A DNA stretch of 64,000 bases from Castanea sativa (taxonomy: Eukaryota; Streptophyta; Magnoliopsida; Fagales; Fagaceae): positions 36,423,873 through 36,487,872 of the forward strand of contig NC_134019.1 of the NCBI RefSeq assembly GCF_040712315.1, given 5' to 3'. Position numbers and translations under genes: made by a program. Positions 34,657-47,004 of the stretch are shown piece after piece (position 1 is the first letter of the stretch; each line of letters begins with the position of its first letter). Below the pieces are notes generated by a model. The model did no database searches. It was not told where the DNA came from and saw nothing but the letters and a program-made list of their open reading frames with translations.

Positions 34657-34831
34657 TTAGTGGCATGAAAGGCCCAAATAGAAAGGAAGGAATTTGGCCT
34701 TCACTTGACTTGGGCTTAATTTGGGCTTGCCAAGTTAAATTGGCGTTTGATTCTACCATTCAAGACAGTTCTTTTGTAGGTACAATTTGCTGTAAAATTA
34801 AAGAAATATAGTGGCAAGCAGCCAAGTGTTA

Positions 34832-35997
34832 GAGCATTCCCACCCGGCATGCCATATGCCATATGTTGGTCTATTTTACCTATAAAGCACAAAAAGGTCC
34901 ATTACCCAGTATTGTAATTATAAAAAAATTTACAATTGTGCTATAATAGCATCTTATTTATATGATGTTACTATAGCAAAATGGTATTTCTAAAAACTAT
35001 TTTTTAATTGTCTCTCTCATACTTTTTATTAAAAACTCCAACAAACTTTCTATCTTTTTTCTCTCTCTCATTATTTCTTTTTTTTTTTCTCTATCTTCCT
35101 TCTCTCTCATTATGCTCTCCTCTCTTCAGACTCAAAACCCACTAGCCACCACACCATGGCCGGACCGACTGTCACCAGCCATGGCGAGCCACCACCCACT
35201 CATTATTTCTCTTCTCTCTCTCGTTGCAGATTAGTGTGGTGGCGTGGAGATCGGCGTTTGGGGTTTGGCGCAAAACTGGGTGTTTGGGTGTAGTGTGGAG
35301 ATCGGCATTAGGGTGTGGTGTGGAGATTTTTGTTGACTTTGGAAAGATGGGAAAAAGTTTATTTTCTTCCGTATTTTGTGTCTTGCACCATGTTATAATG
35401 ATACTGTGTTGTTTGGTAATTCTGGTGTGCAAATTGGGCATGAAATTTCTGATATAAAAAGGGCAGGAGGTTGGTTTTGGACTAATTGGTGCTAGGTTCC
35501 GTGAGAAGGATGATGTTTTAATTGGGATTAATAGAATATGGTGCAAGTTGTTCATTTATGGGTTTTGTTTGGTCCAATTTTGGTGATATTGTTGGATTGG
35601 TGTGGGCTTGATTTTGCTGGAGTTTTGTTGGTCATTTGTGGGTTTTGTTTTGGCAGTGGTAGGTAGTGGGTGATGGGCAGTGAGGTAGGAGTAGTTTGTT
35701 TGAGTTTTGTAGCCTTTTTGGATGGTGGAGGTGATGGTAGCAAGTGGTTTCAGTGGAAGAGGGACAAAGGAAGAAAGGTAAAAATTAGAGAGAGGAGAGA
35801 GATGGGAGAGAATAGATATGGATTTGGGATATATAATTTTATTGTGTAGATATATTATTTTAATGTAAATGTATTGCATGATAAAATAAAAGTTGGGATA
35901 TTGAGTGTGTTATAAAATGGTATGATATAAATAATATAATAGCTTTTGAGGTGATAAAATGCAATTTTTTTTTTAGATACCAAATGTAAACGCTCGT
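34832..35997. mobile_element. Large Harbinger/Tourist-like non-autonomous element (H4)
   Basis: It begins TTA then GAGCATTCCCACCCGG and appears to end near AACGCTC (about 35990). The interior has CT-rich tracts and a 'gtggagatcggcg' segment similar in style to the copy at 38313. The right boundary is tentative. Confidence 0.4.
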
Positions 35998-36058
35998 AGA
36001 ACTTAAAAATGGACACGTTTAACACAATTGACTCTATTCACCTCATCTTACAACTTTA

Positions 36059-36653
36059 GGCCTCGTCCGTTTGGAGTGAAAATAGAAAGGATGGAAAACA
36101 AATAGAGAAAAATATGCATTTTTCACTGTTCATTTAGAGAGAAAACAAAAAGAGGATGAAAAACCGGGAGGAAAATTTTCCTCCCAGGCCCACAAATATT
36201 TTCCTTCCAAATTGGGAGGAAAACTCTGGGGAGAAAAGTTGGGATGAGGGCTTTTATAAAAAAGCCCCCATCTCACCATAACTTTGTTCTTTTTTTCTTT
36301 TTTCTTTTCTTCTTCAATGTCACTGAACGCTTTTTTTTTTTTTCAACATTATTGAACGTTCTTTTTTTTTTTCAAATTTACTGAATGTTTTTTTTTTTAA
36401 CATTACATGAATATTTTATATTATGTAATGAGCACAAATAAATCTATTTCTTACATATTATGTAACAACAGTATAACAGTCAATTTATATAAATTATATT
36501 TTCTACCCTCTCACTTTTCTACCCTCTCACATTTCCACCCTTCGAACCGGACACACAAGAAGAAAAATTAAATATTTTTCATCCTCCTACTTTTTTATCT
36601 TTTCACAATTTTTTATTCTTTCACTTTTTCACTCTTCTAACCAAACAGGCGCG
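36059..36653. mobile_element. MITE of the same group as 33985-34656
   Basis: The left end GGCCTCGTCCGTTTGG and right end CCAAACAGGCGCG are imperfect inverted repeats. The arms carry AGGATGAAAA and its complement. A TTA precedes the left end; the right flank is TAG, so the target duplication is unproven. Confidence 0.5.
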
Positions 36654-38312
36654 TAGAGCAGCACTTATACAACTTTAGAGCTGTACTTATCCTTGGAAGA
36701 TGGAGCGCATCTGTCACTGCATTGGAATGGAGCCCTCTAATCAAGTGAAGATTGACCTATAGTAAGCACCAGCACTGTAGCAGCACTTACCCAAGTAATC
36801 ACTTAACCTTATCCATTTCGTGATGTGAAAGAGTAATAAGCACGGTTTGAACTTTGATTTGATGAGCCATCATTATTCACTTATCACGTTAACGCACTTT
36901 AATTTGTCCGGCCCTACAAGATTTGTACACAAGAAAATATGCATGGGCATTTTTAACCTCTTAAAAATGCAACTGTGGTTGGTCCTTATTCACAAACCAA
37001 AAAAAAAAAGCAATTGTTGTTGGTCCCTGTCCTGTTTCATGCTAAACTTAGTCTCTATAAAATGCTAAAAATACAAAAAATTTCCCAATTTTTACCATAA
37101 TTTTATGTAAGTGAAATAGTAGATCTACACTTTTATCACTCACAACTCACCTATAGTAAACGTTATGACATTCTTTGCGCCCCTCCTTAGTCTCTTTAAG
37201 TTACGTGCAACCAAAAGAAAGACTTTTTTTTTTTTTTTTGAGGAAGATGTGGGCAGTCTTCTTTCTTTTTTTTTTTTTTTTTTTTGAGGAAGATGTGGGC
37301 AATCTTCTTGCATGTCAAGCTTGTATCTTGACTTGTGGTTATTCTTAAAAGTAAGAAGAATTTATGGACAAAGTTTAACTCTAAGTCGGTTTGAAAACAA
37401 ACAAACAAACAAACAAACAACAACAACAACAACAACAACAAAAAAAGCCCACTACATGATCATTAAAATGATTATTGAGGTACATTTTTAGTCCGGTGAT
37501 CTATGTAACAAGCTGTATAATTTGTCCTCCAAAAATCTTGTTTTTGTACTTCAACAAGCAATGTGGATGACCTGAAAGTTTAAGTAATACTGTAATAGTC
37601 CAATAATAATAATATTTCTTGTGTTGCTTTGTGTCTATAGCCCTACCATCTCCTCCCAAACTTCAATATTATTATTGTATTTAATCTGAAAGGGTAAAAA
37701 TTCATTAGGATTATAGTTAAAAACTTTCAGCGTGTTTGTTTGGGCTAAAAATATTTTTCCCATTTTTGGTATTTGACTTATCTAAAAATGTTGGTCAAAC
37801 TGAAAATGAATCAAATGATACCGATTGATTGTAAAATCAACTATTTGCCGTGTGTAAATTGTTTTACACTCTTGAAGGAACTTTAAACAATTTACAGCTT
37901 GCAATTCATAATAGATCCCCATCTCATTTGTCATTGCGAACCAACCGACCCATTGCAACCCCCTTGCCTTTGATGGCCAACCCATCGACCCACCCAATCC
38001 CTTTAGTGATCATCCTATCGGCCCAACAACTCATGAGTCCATGACCTAGTAGGCGTAGATGTGTGGGATAAGGGATTTGATTTTGTGTGGGTAAGTATTG
38101 TGACATGATTCATGTCGTTGATTTTGTGATTCTAATTTTGATTCAGGTGATTTTGATATTGTGGACTAGTTAACATTGTTGATTTATGTTTCATTATTTT
38201 TATAGAAACATACACTTAGAAAATATTTTATAGTATACTACAGAACACACACAAAAATCTCAAAAACATTTTCAATTGAAATATATTGTAAAATGAAACA
38301 AATAACTTCTAA
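36654..38312. other. Intergenic DNA, no gene supported
   Basis: Contains a duplicated poly-T plus GAGGAAGATGTGGGCA block (about 37217-37305) and an (ACAA)n(CAA)n microsatellite at 37396-37441. No coding or RNA gene is evident. Confidence 0.5.
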
Positions 38313-39223
38313 GAGCATCCACATCAGTTGGTGGATCCTCATCTATAATACAAAAATTCCTCTATTTTACACATTTTGGCCAAAAAATTACCCACATCAG
38401 TGGGTGTAAAGCTGTGTAAAATTGTGAAAATTCATCCATGAGCTACAGTAACCATGTAAATATACATGGCTATTGTAGCTCGTTCATTTATTTTTTTTAT
38501 CAATTTTCGGTTCGCTCATTTTTTTCTCTCTCTTCTCCGAGCTCAACAAACTCAGAAACGTCTCTTCTCACTTTCTTCTTTTTCCTCAGATGCACACAAA
38601 CACACCCACACACAAACACATCCACACAGACAAATCAACATAGGGATACACTTATTAAAAAAAAAAAAACGCAGAGATACACAAACACAGATTGGAACGA
38701 TCGGTGCTTGTGAAACGATCGTGGGTCTTGCCTAATCGGAGCTGATCGGCGCTTTTGGATCGGAGCTAGGGAGATCGGTGCTCGTCGGTTGGGGGTAGGA
38801 GGCAAAGGCTCGTCGGTTGGGGGTGGGAGGAAAAGGCTTGTCGGTTGGGGGTGAGAGGCAAAGGGTCTGTGGTGGAGGAGAGAGGGAGGGGCAAAGGAAA
38901 GAGGGAGGCTAAATCGGTGGACGGCTGAGGCAGTGAGCTGGATCGGCGGCGAGGCGGGCTGGGTGAGGCGGCTGTAATGGAAAGAGTGAGGGAAGGAGAG
39001 AAACGAGTGGGACTTGAGAACTGAAAATGTAAAATGGCAAAAGAACCGGTGAGAGTGGGTATTAATAAATAATAATAATAAAATAATATTATTTAATTAG
39101 AATAGAGGTGTAAAATAGATAAATTGACGTGGGTGTTTTGAAAATGTTGAAGTGTAAAATAAAAAAAAGTAAATTTTTAATGTAAAATAGATGAAATTTT
39201 TAAACGGACTGATGTAGTTGCTC
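38313..39223. mobile_element. Large Harbinger/Tourist-like non-autonomous element (H1)
   Basis: The left end GAGCATCCACATCAGT and right end ACTGATGTAGTTGCTC are inverted repeats, with TAA on both sides (38310-38312, 39224-39226). The 911-bp interior has (CA)-rich tracts and GATCGG/GTCGGTTGGGGG repeats (about 38750-38860). It is the clearest of the four related elements. It ends about 160 bp upstream of the BTB gene's TATA box, so it may form part of that promoter region. Confidence 0.75.
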
Positions 39224-39382
39224 TAAGTCTTTTAGACGAGGACAAAGGGTATGAAACATGTTGTAATTATCCTTAAGAACTTTTTTTTTAATATATATCT
39301 GGGATTCTGGAGCTTCCTTTAAGCGAGTCACGGCAACCCACTTGTCCACTCCACGTGCACCCCTCCATTACCACAATCTCGA

Positions 39383-39390
39383 TATAAATA
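39383..39390 (+). promoter_or_regulatory. TATA box of the BTB/POZ gene
   Basis: TATAAATA lies 104 bp upstream of the ATG at 39487. A CT-rich leader (39411-39440) follows, as is common in plant 5' UTRs. Confidence 0.55.
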
Positions 39391-39486
39391 AAAACCCGTT
39401 ACGAAATTCTTATCCTCTTCCCTCCCTCCCTCTCTCCCTAAAAAAGAAAAAAAAAATCCCAAATCACCAAACCAGAAAGGCAAAAA

Positions 39487-42170
39487 ATGACAATCGGTTC
39501 TTCCAAAAAACGGCAGCGCGTACTCCCCACCTCCACCTCCACCCCCTCCTCCTCCTCCTCTACAATCTCCTCCGCCACAACCCCCACCACCACAGCCACC
39601 ACCACCACAACCACCACAAAACCCTTATTCAACGACCGCAACTCCGGCGACGTTGCCATCCGCCTGTTCTTCGAACTCTCCCCCTTCGACTCCTCCCCCA
39701 CCGCCATTCCCCCCTTCACCCCCACCTCCACCAACGAAAACAACAGCATATTCGAAAACGGCATCCAGACTCAGATCTACCTCCACTCCCACGTCCTCCA
39801 CCGCTCCAAATACTTCTCCGCCCTCTTATCCGACCGCTGGCAAACCCAAACCCAATCCCAATCCCAAAACCAAACCCAAAAGCCCTTAAAACTCAATCTA
39901 GGCATCCCACCAACCCCTACCTCCCTCCAATCTTACAGAACCGTCCTCCAACTCCTCTACACTCCCGATCTCTCCAATTCAATCGATTCCGTATCCACGG
40001 CCCTCGATCTCCTCCCAATCGCCCTCGAACTCCTCTTCGAAGATCTCGTCAAATCGTGCGTCACCTATCTCGAGTCCGTGCCGTGGACCGAGGCCGAGGA
40101 GCAGCGAGTCTTGAGCATCGTCCCTTTCTTGAAACAAGACGAGAGCCAAGAGCTCCTCTCTCGGCTCTCGCCTTCCGCCACCGAATCCGACGCGTCGGAA
40201 GAAATGCTGCACTCGCTGGTCTCGTCCGCGATCAACACGTACCCGAACATGGCCTTCGTCAAGGCCTTCGTGGCCAAGCTGCTTCGAGACTACTCGTCTC
40301 GAGAGTCCGCCAAGCGGGTGCTCGAGGCCGAGTTCGAGAAGTGTATTGGCGTTGTTAAGGAGTCGCTAGAGGACTACTCGAGCCCCGATTTTAGAGGCGA
40401 TCATAATGAGACCGAGGCGATACAGAGGCTGAATCTTCATAAGGCTATGACTAATGGGAAGCATTTGCTTTGGTTGATCGAGAGGATGATTGAGTTGAGG
40501 GTGGCGGATTTCGCCGTCAAGGCGTGGAGCGAGCAGGCTTCGTTCACTGCTGATTTGCAGCGGGCGTTTCGGGATGATGCTTGGCGGAATATTGTCCCCG
40601 GTTTGCCTGCTGTCGTGCTTAGGTGCACGTCTAAGCTCGCCAATGCAGTCGCCGCCGGCACCATTTTGGCGTCTAAACAGGTATTGCTTGCTGGGTTATT
40701 AACTTATTGTTACAATTCTTATGAAATGTACTTAAATTTGAGTATTATGTGATTTGTTATCCCTACATTGCACACGCTATGTTATTGGTTGATTGAGCTG
40801 CATTATTATAATTTGATGGGTGTTCGTAATTTGGTCGTGGCGGGCATGATTTATATGTTGATTGTTCGAGCTATATGTGATTTTGGATTTTGTTTTTTAA
40901 AAGCCTTGATGTAGTCTCTGCAAATTGTGGCAATGGTGGCAATGCATGATCAATGTATATGAACGCACTTAGGTGGATTTTTTACACTCGTGATTTAATC
41001 CATCTGGGTTGTCCCACATGATTTGGTGAAGCCAAAGATTTAGGTTAAAATAACATTGATTTGTTTAAAATGATGACATAAAACAGCTTTATTCTCTAAA
41101 ATAGTTTATGGGGTCTAGGTAGTTGGTGCTGGGTCTGGATTTCTTAGATTTGGGGGTAACATGAGCAATTGGAAACAGGAATGGAACATTGACCAAGTAT
41201 ATTTGTCAGAGGATAGGTGGTGGTATGTACCAGACTAGATGTGTTCGTTCTTGGTCAAATTGTCATTGTAGTGCTTCCTACTGTTTATGTCTCATCCGAG
41301 TTGAGGAGTGTTCAGTGTCTTATTTTCTCATGATATTTCTATTACGTCTTTAATGTTTCCTTTGTCACCATTGATCGAAAGGCAGTTTGCATGAAGAGTT
41401 GATGAATTGGGGAAGTAGTTCTGTTATTTACTATAGATTTGGTTTTTAAATCCCATATCTGGTGTCATGTTTCTAAATAGTTAAGATTTGGAATGAAGCA
41501 ATTTAAGCACCAAAATGTGCTAAATTCCTAGTTTCCTTAGGTTTAGTACATGTCAAAGTTTTACTTTTGTTTTCCATGTCTTTAAGGTTGTCTCTATTAA
41601 TAAGCCCATATCCCTCTTGGCCTTCAACTTGATTGTTGCAAGTTTTTGTCAGAATTATCATAACAGGACTTTTTTGTAACCTTGGTGGGTAGTAGACATG
41701 TAATCCCTCTCAGACATAGGTTTTTAAATTGTTCTTAATGTATTCTGAACATCTCTAATGCTACTCAGCATATACACCTATTTCACCACTGAAATAACAC
41801 TGAATGCTATAACCACAAGTGAGCACTTTGATGGAATGACGAATCAATTGAAACTAAAAATCATATGTTTTCTTGTTCTCATATGTTTCAGGTTAGAAAG
41901 AAGCTTGTAAAAGAGTGGCTTCCTGTTCTTATTGTTTGCAAGGACAATGTCTCACCTATGTCACCCAGTAACAAATCACTGTACCTGGAACTGGAAGAGA
42001 CACTCCTAAGAATAATCTCTACGCTGCCCATGTCCGATTCACAGGAGCTGTTGCAGCAATGCCTCAGCTTTTCAACCCGAAATGTTGATGATTGCCCTCA
42101 CTTGTTAACAGCATTCAACACCTGGTTCCGCCGTGCTGCCCGACCTCCACAAACAGACGACCTCTGTTAG
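39487..42170 (+). CDS. BTB/POZ domain protein (At3g05675/At5g60050-like), two exons
   Basis: The exons are 39487-40680 and 41892-42170. The 1211-bp GT-AG intron is phase 0 and the product is 490 aa. After a Ser/Thr-rich low-complexity N-terminus (residues about 11-45) comes a BTB fold: SGDVAIRLFF, then IYLHSHVLHRSKYFSALL, then the YRTVLQLLYT helix region. A long helical C-terminal part follows, with LHKAMTNGKHLLWLIERM and, in exon 2, VRKKLVKEWLPVL and a closing FNTWFRRAA. Plant BTB proteins of this kind are candidate substrate adaptors for CUL3 ubiquitin ligases; that role is inferred. The first kilobase of exon 1 is C-rich, in sharp contrast to its AT-rich surroundings. The start is supported by the TATA box and leader. 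The frame is intact. Confidence 0.9.
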
Positions 42171-43308
42171 AAAGTACTGGTGTTTATGTTGTGGTTATAG
42201 ATTATTGTTGCACCATTGTAATGCTGTCATTACTGAGGTTTAGTCTTTCCTGTCAAATATTGTGTATAGTAACCAGTGTCTAGATAGAACTTTGTGTGTA
42301 CTGTGTATATAAACTGGATCATTCTCACCTCCGCAAGGACCGCAACAGAAGCAAGTCTGAATGCATTTGAAATCCTTCCAGATATCTCTGTCCATCTTTA
42401 GTGATAATGTACCTGTCTGAAAATAAGTTCCATTGCCAACTGAGGCTGCTGCTGCTTTTGAGTGCAATCTGATGCATTTTATTCCACTTCCCACTTGAAA
42501 ATTTGAAAGCCTGACATATAGCTTCTGCACCTAAATGAACGGATTCTCTCCCCAAAAAATATAATAAAGACGGTCATTCTACTAGTTAGAATTGAAAAGA
42601 TGTCTGTTCATTTTAGCCATATTCCTATTGCCAAGAATTGAAAAGATGTCCTCAGATTCAGTGGTGCACGTGTTATTGAAACTTAATTTTGTATATAAGT
42701 TTATGAATTTAAAAACAGAACCATGCCACCAGATTTCAGTATTGTATTTATCTATAATTTCTGCTCCCAGTTCTGTTGTGGAAATTTATGAATTAGTGAA
42801 ACTGAAACGAGGAATATAACAATTTTTATATAATTCTTGAAATAGAGTCCCACTCTTTTTTAAGTGTATTTCATGTCCAGAGTGTGTTTCAAGTTGAGAG
42901 TTAGGTAATCCAAGTTTCGTTTTGCATGTTCCCCTTACACGGCTTGATAAAAATGTCACTCACCAAAGCCATGACTGCTAATTTGAACCCACTATCCCAT
43001 CCAGGCAATATTAATTATGTCATGCATTTGGCATTTTTTGCATAATCTCTTTTACAATTACGTGGACTCACAATGTGAAACTCATATGTTATGAGTAAGA
43101 AAAATGCGTATACCCAATACACAAGATACCTTTTTCGATTCAAGTATATTCTCCGGCTTGTAAAAAATACGCATATCAATTCCCTAGACAACAATAGGGT
43201 TATCAATTAAACATGGAGGGTAGGAGTTAGAACTATGGTAATGTGTGACTAACTACAGCCTAAAATTAGAGTAATGACAATATAGTCAGCATGCAAAGCC
43301 AACATAAC
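42171..43308. other. 3' UTR of the BTB gene and intergenic DNA
   Basis: About 400 bp after the stop are probably transcribed 3' UTR; the rest is AT-rich with no gene seen. Confidence 0.45.
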
Positions 43309-43696
43309 AAGTACAAAGACAAATTTGACAAATCGAGTCATGACCCGTTGAAAGGGATCTACATTTCTTTCCATTACCAAAACTTCACTGCTATCAACTC
43401 CTTACAAAACAAAAGAATTTCACAGATATAGAAGACCACAGCAGACAACACTTGCTATGTGAGGGTCGCACACACTAATGAGTTCATTCCCTACATAATC
43501 AAGTACAAAGACAAATTTGACAAATCGAGTCATGACCCGTTGAAAGGGATCTACATATCTTTCCATTACCAAAACTTCACTGCTATCAACTCCTTACAAA
43601 ACAAAAGAACTTCTCAGATATAGAAGACCACAGCAGACAACACTTGCTATGTGAGGGTCGCACACACTAATGAGTTCATTCCCTACATAATCAAGT
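43309..43696. repeat. 192-bp tandem duplication
   Basis: GTACAAAGACAAATTTGAC starts at 43311 and again at 43503, and the whole unit through CCCTACATAATCAAGT repeats with only about three mismatches. It lies just beyond the 3' end of the At1g01500-like gene and probably reaches into its 3' UTR. Confidence 0.92.
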
Positions 43697-43959
43697 GAAA
43701 GTGCTGCTGATAGATTTCCTGCATTTATAGTTGTACATTTGAAACAAATGAACCTCTTGTAATGGATGCAAGGCTTAAGCCTCAGCAGAGGCAAAGAAAA
43801 GATTGAACTCAAGCATTCCTACACTTAATTGCAAAATCCATTAGCCTCCATATTGACAACTGTGACATGTCGGAAGTACCACTAAGTTAGCTGCCTTTAT
43901 ATCATGAGGAAGTTGAAAGGATGACATTTTGCTAGAAGGGCAAACAATGAAAGTGTGGA

Positions 43960-46165
43960 TTAAAGTAGTCGCCTTCTAAAGTTGCTGGTGGTGCCTTGGT
44001 ATGTTCGAACCAGCAAGCCCACTCCAATTCCAATTCCAAGACAAATGCTAAGGCCAATCCCGACACCTACTCTTACACCGGCATTGAACCATGAAAGTTC
44101 TCCATCTTCATCTTCAAAATATGCTGTCCCAGTGTAGGGGTTACTGTAGTCTTCATTTTCTGGTTTGTAATTTGGGAATTCTGACATCTGTAGAATAAAA
44201 CAAAATGAGCAGGGTGCTAGGTTATGGGCAGTAAACTTTAGTGGCAATGTAAGGCATATGTAAACATAAAAATCTTCTTGGCGAAGACATCTTTGTTAAT
44301 ACCCTGATAAAAGTGCCAAGCGTATAATTCATGAGACAAGTATTACCATTATACTAAATTACACAAATCAGATGAAAGAAAATTAATCAATCCTAGCTGC
44401 AATAACAATATCAATTATTGTCACATTTGGGCTATTGCACCCAACAGACCCTAATGCGCTGCAGTTGACTTCAACTGATCAAGATAAGTACAGAAATTGC
44501 ATACTGATTATCAGGGTGAAGTTCCTATAGGGACAGTAAAGAAATTCATGTTAAATGCACCCAAAGGATTTCCAAAAAGTGGTTAACATATGTTGTTCAG
44601 ATTAAAGCAGCTTTTGCCTACTTGAGAGTATCGTGAAGTAACCAAAAGAAGTTTAAGATACGACATATATCTAAAGAAGGAAATCCATTTGTAGATCAGC
44701 TGATACACTAATGAAAGTCACAAATGAAAAGATGCTGGCTTTAATTATGTGCAGTAATTATAGAGGAAGACCACTGACGGGATCCTTCCACATCCCCGTG
44801 TATGTGCTGTAATTATGTGAATATGATACAGTATGAACCAAAAGATAATTTCACCAAAGAAGGTTGTGATGACACTATAGAACCTCTACTTTTTTTTTTT
44901 TTTGAGGGGGGGGTTGCATTTGACTCCTTAACAAAGTAGGTGAAATTCTACCCATTTCAAGGCCAGGGTCATATAGAGCACACCTATGTACAAAAGCAAA
45001 ATGGATGTAAATGTGTTCATACAGTTTCCATGGTTATTTTGTATTTTTTTTATTCATTACATTAGACAACCATGAAAGACCGAAGAAAGACGACAATTTT
45101 TTTTCAATTATACGTCTCTGCCTGGACCCATCCTTCTGACTAAGTGTGTATTTGTAAAAGTCACTCAAAATAATGACACACAAAAACAAAAAGGGTAGTA
45201 TTGTCTTAGTTCTTAGCTTCAAACCATGTGCCAGCACTTATCCTTCTGACCATCTAGGATAAGATTGTATATGCCTGTCCAGAGTCCAGACATAAAACAT
45301 TCTATGCAACAAACAAGGGAGTGAACATTTAGCAGCAAACAAAGGGAACATAGGCAATGATAATGCAATTCTTGCACAAAATATGAGCAGAACATCTAAA
45401 AGTCAGAAAAGCAAAAACTCATCTAAAACTTAGAGAATTAAATTAGCAAAACATTACCTGCAAATCAAGCCGGGAAGGAACATCTTTCTGGCTTTCAGTC
45501 ATCTCATACTCAGGTATCGAATCCAACATGCCCTTCCTCATATGCTTTTTTCGATGACCAAGCTGCAAAGTCTTTGTTAAGATAATTGGAGTGCTCAAAA
45601 AGGACCCAGCAATGTAGACCTCAATTGTAGGTGAAGCCAAGTCTGGCCCCATCAATTGCTTACCCTTAAAGAAGCCTGTGCCCGGAGTTATATCAGATTC
45701 ACAATCAATGCTCCATCCCTGGCCTTGAGTATTTGATTCTCCAACAGAACCATTACTATTACACAATTCTAAAGCCCCCGATAACACAAGAATATCCTTA
45801 TCAAAGACCTCAAACTTCACACTTCCTGTCATCCTGATACTATCAGTGCTAACAAATGTAGCTTCTTCAGACTTCTTATCTAATCGATCCCTTCTAAGAA
45901 GGGTTGACATACCGTCGGAATATATGCTAGCTCTAACACCATTAACTTCAAGAAGCGTATCGCGATTGAGTGGAATATGGTTTAGTGTGAGGTACTCAGG
46001 TGTGGAATCATCAATCTCACATTTGCTAACTCTAACATAAAAAACCCTCAAATCAAGCCAAGGTAATGACCCCTTGACGCAGGGTTGATATGAAGAGTTC
46101 CCCATAACCATGTGCCCATTGTCAGTTGGCCCATTTCCATTAGATGAATCATAAGAATTCTCCAT
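43960..46165 (-). CDS. At1g01500-like protein with glycine-rich C-terminal membrane segment, two coding exons
   Basis: The coding exons are 46165-45458 and 44187-43960. The 1270-bp GT-AG intron is phase 0 and the product is 311 aa. It matches the plant family named after Arabidopsis At1g01500, sometimes labelled 'erythronate-4-phosphate dehydrogenase family', a name the sequence does not support. Landmarks are LPWLDLRVFYVRVS, LTLNHIPLNRDTLLEVNG, VKFEVFDKDILVLSG, IEVYIAGSFLSTPIILTKT and RKKHMRKG in exon 1. Exon 2 has an acidic EDEDGELSWFNAG, then VGVGIGLSICLGIGIGVGLLV, a Gly-rich transmembrane helix, and a basic tail FRRRLL. The folded part probably faces the cytosol with the tail anchored in a membrane. 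A 5' UTR intron of about 740 bp (donor near 47003, acceptor near 46262) is likely. Function unknown. Confidence 0.9.
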
Positions 46166-47004
46166 GGCTTAAGAGCTTAATCCTCAGTATAAAATTTCCA
46201 CTTTAATTGAATTGATGATTTGGATAATCAAACAAATGAAACTCAGAAAAGGAAAGAAAACCTGCAGCCATGTGAATGAAGTCAGATCAAAGAAATTTAC
46301 ACAGCATAACTTGGACAATGCAAAACCAAAAAACAGTTGAAACCACAAACACAGCTGATCAGTGTGCAGGAAAGAAAGGATTGGGGGTGTCAATTTATAA
46401 CAAAAGAGATGAATCCCAACTTCTCCAAAGACCCAAACTGTACAGAAGAATCTACATGAACAAAATAAATGACAAACACTTTATATTTATAATGGTAGAA
46501 ATCCAGGACACAACACTTAACAGAAAGGAAACAAAGAAAGAAGAGAGGAGCATAAAGTCTAAAGTTTAAACTCGATTAGATATGGAACTGATCAATATAG
46601 AGGGCTTCAACGGAAGAAGAGAACCAATATATGAAAACATTTTGCTCTGTAGGAATTGCACACAGAAACATAAAGACAAATAATTATGTAGAGGACAGGC
46701 CAACAGAGCAATCATCAACCCAGAAGCAGAAACAAAAGATAAAGAAGAGATAAGCTGATGAAAAAAGAACTAGAGAAAAGTCCAAATAAAATAAGTGTGA
46801 AACCCAACAAATGTTCATTGCAGAAACCAAAAGCTGAAGAAAAAGGTCTCCTTCCAAACTGATTCACACCCAAGTTGAGCAGATTAGAAATACAAAATAT
46901 ATTATACATCAAACCAAATTTCCAAAAAACAAGAAAGATAACCCAACAATTTAAATAATAACTACATAAATTACAAATTTTGAAAAAAAAAAAAAACACT
47001 TTAC

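Larger units (their letters stand above)
28403..34820. repeat. Segmental duplication, copy B (carries the intact HSP20)
   Basis: This is the partner of 23630-26945. Relative to copy A it has extra DNA at about 28863-31635 (which contains a solo LTR), a hAT-like element at 32984-33646 and a TTA-flanked element at 33985-34656. A (CT)n(AT)n microsatellite lies at 28497-28545. Confidence 0.8.

Noticed and set aside
39342..40358. A 338-codon plus-strand ORF, rich in Pro, His and Arg
   Set aside because: It is a shadow of BTB exon 1 in another frame, produced by the C-rich coding sequence. Its composition is not protein-like.
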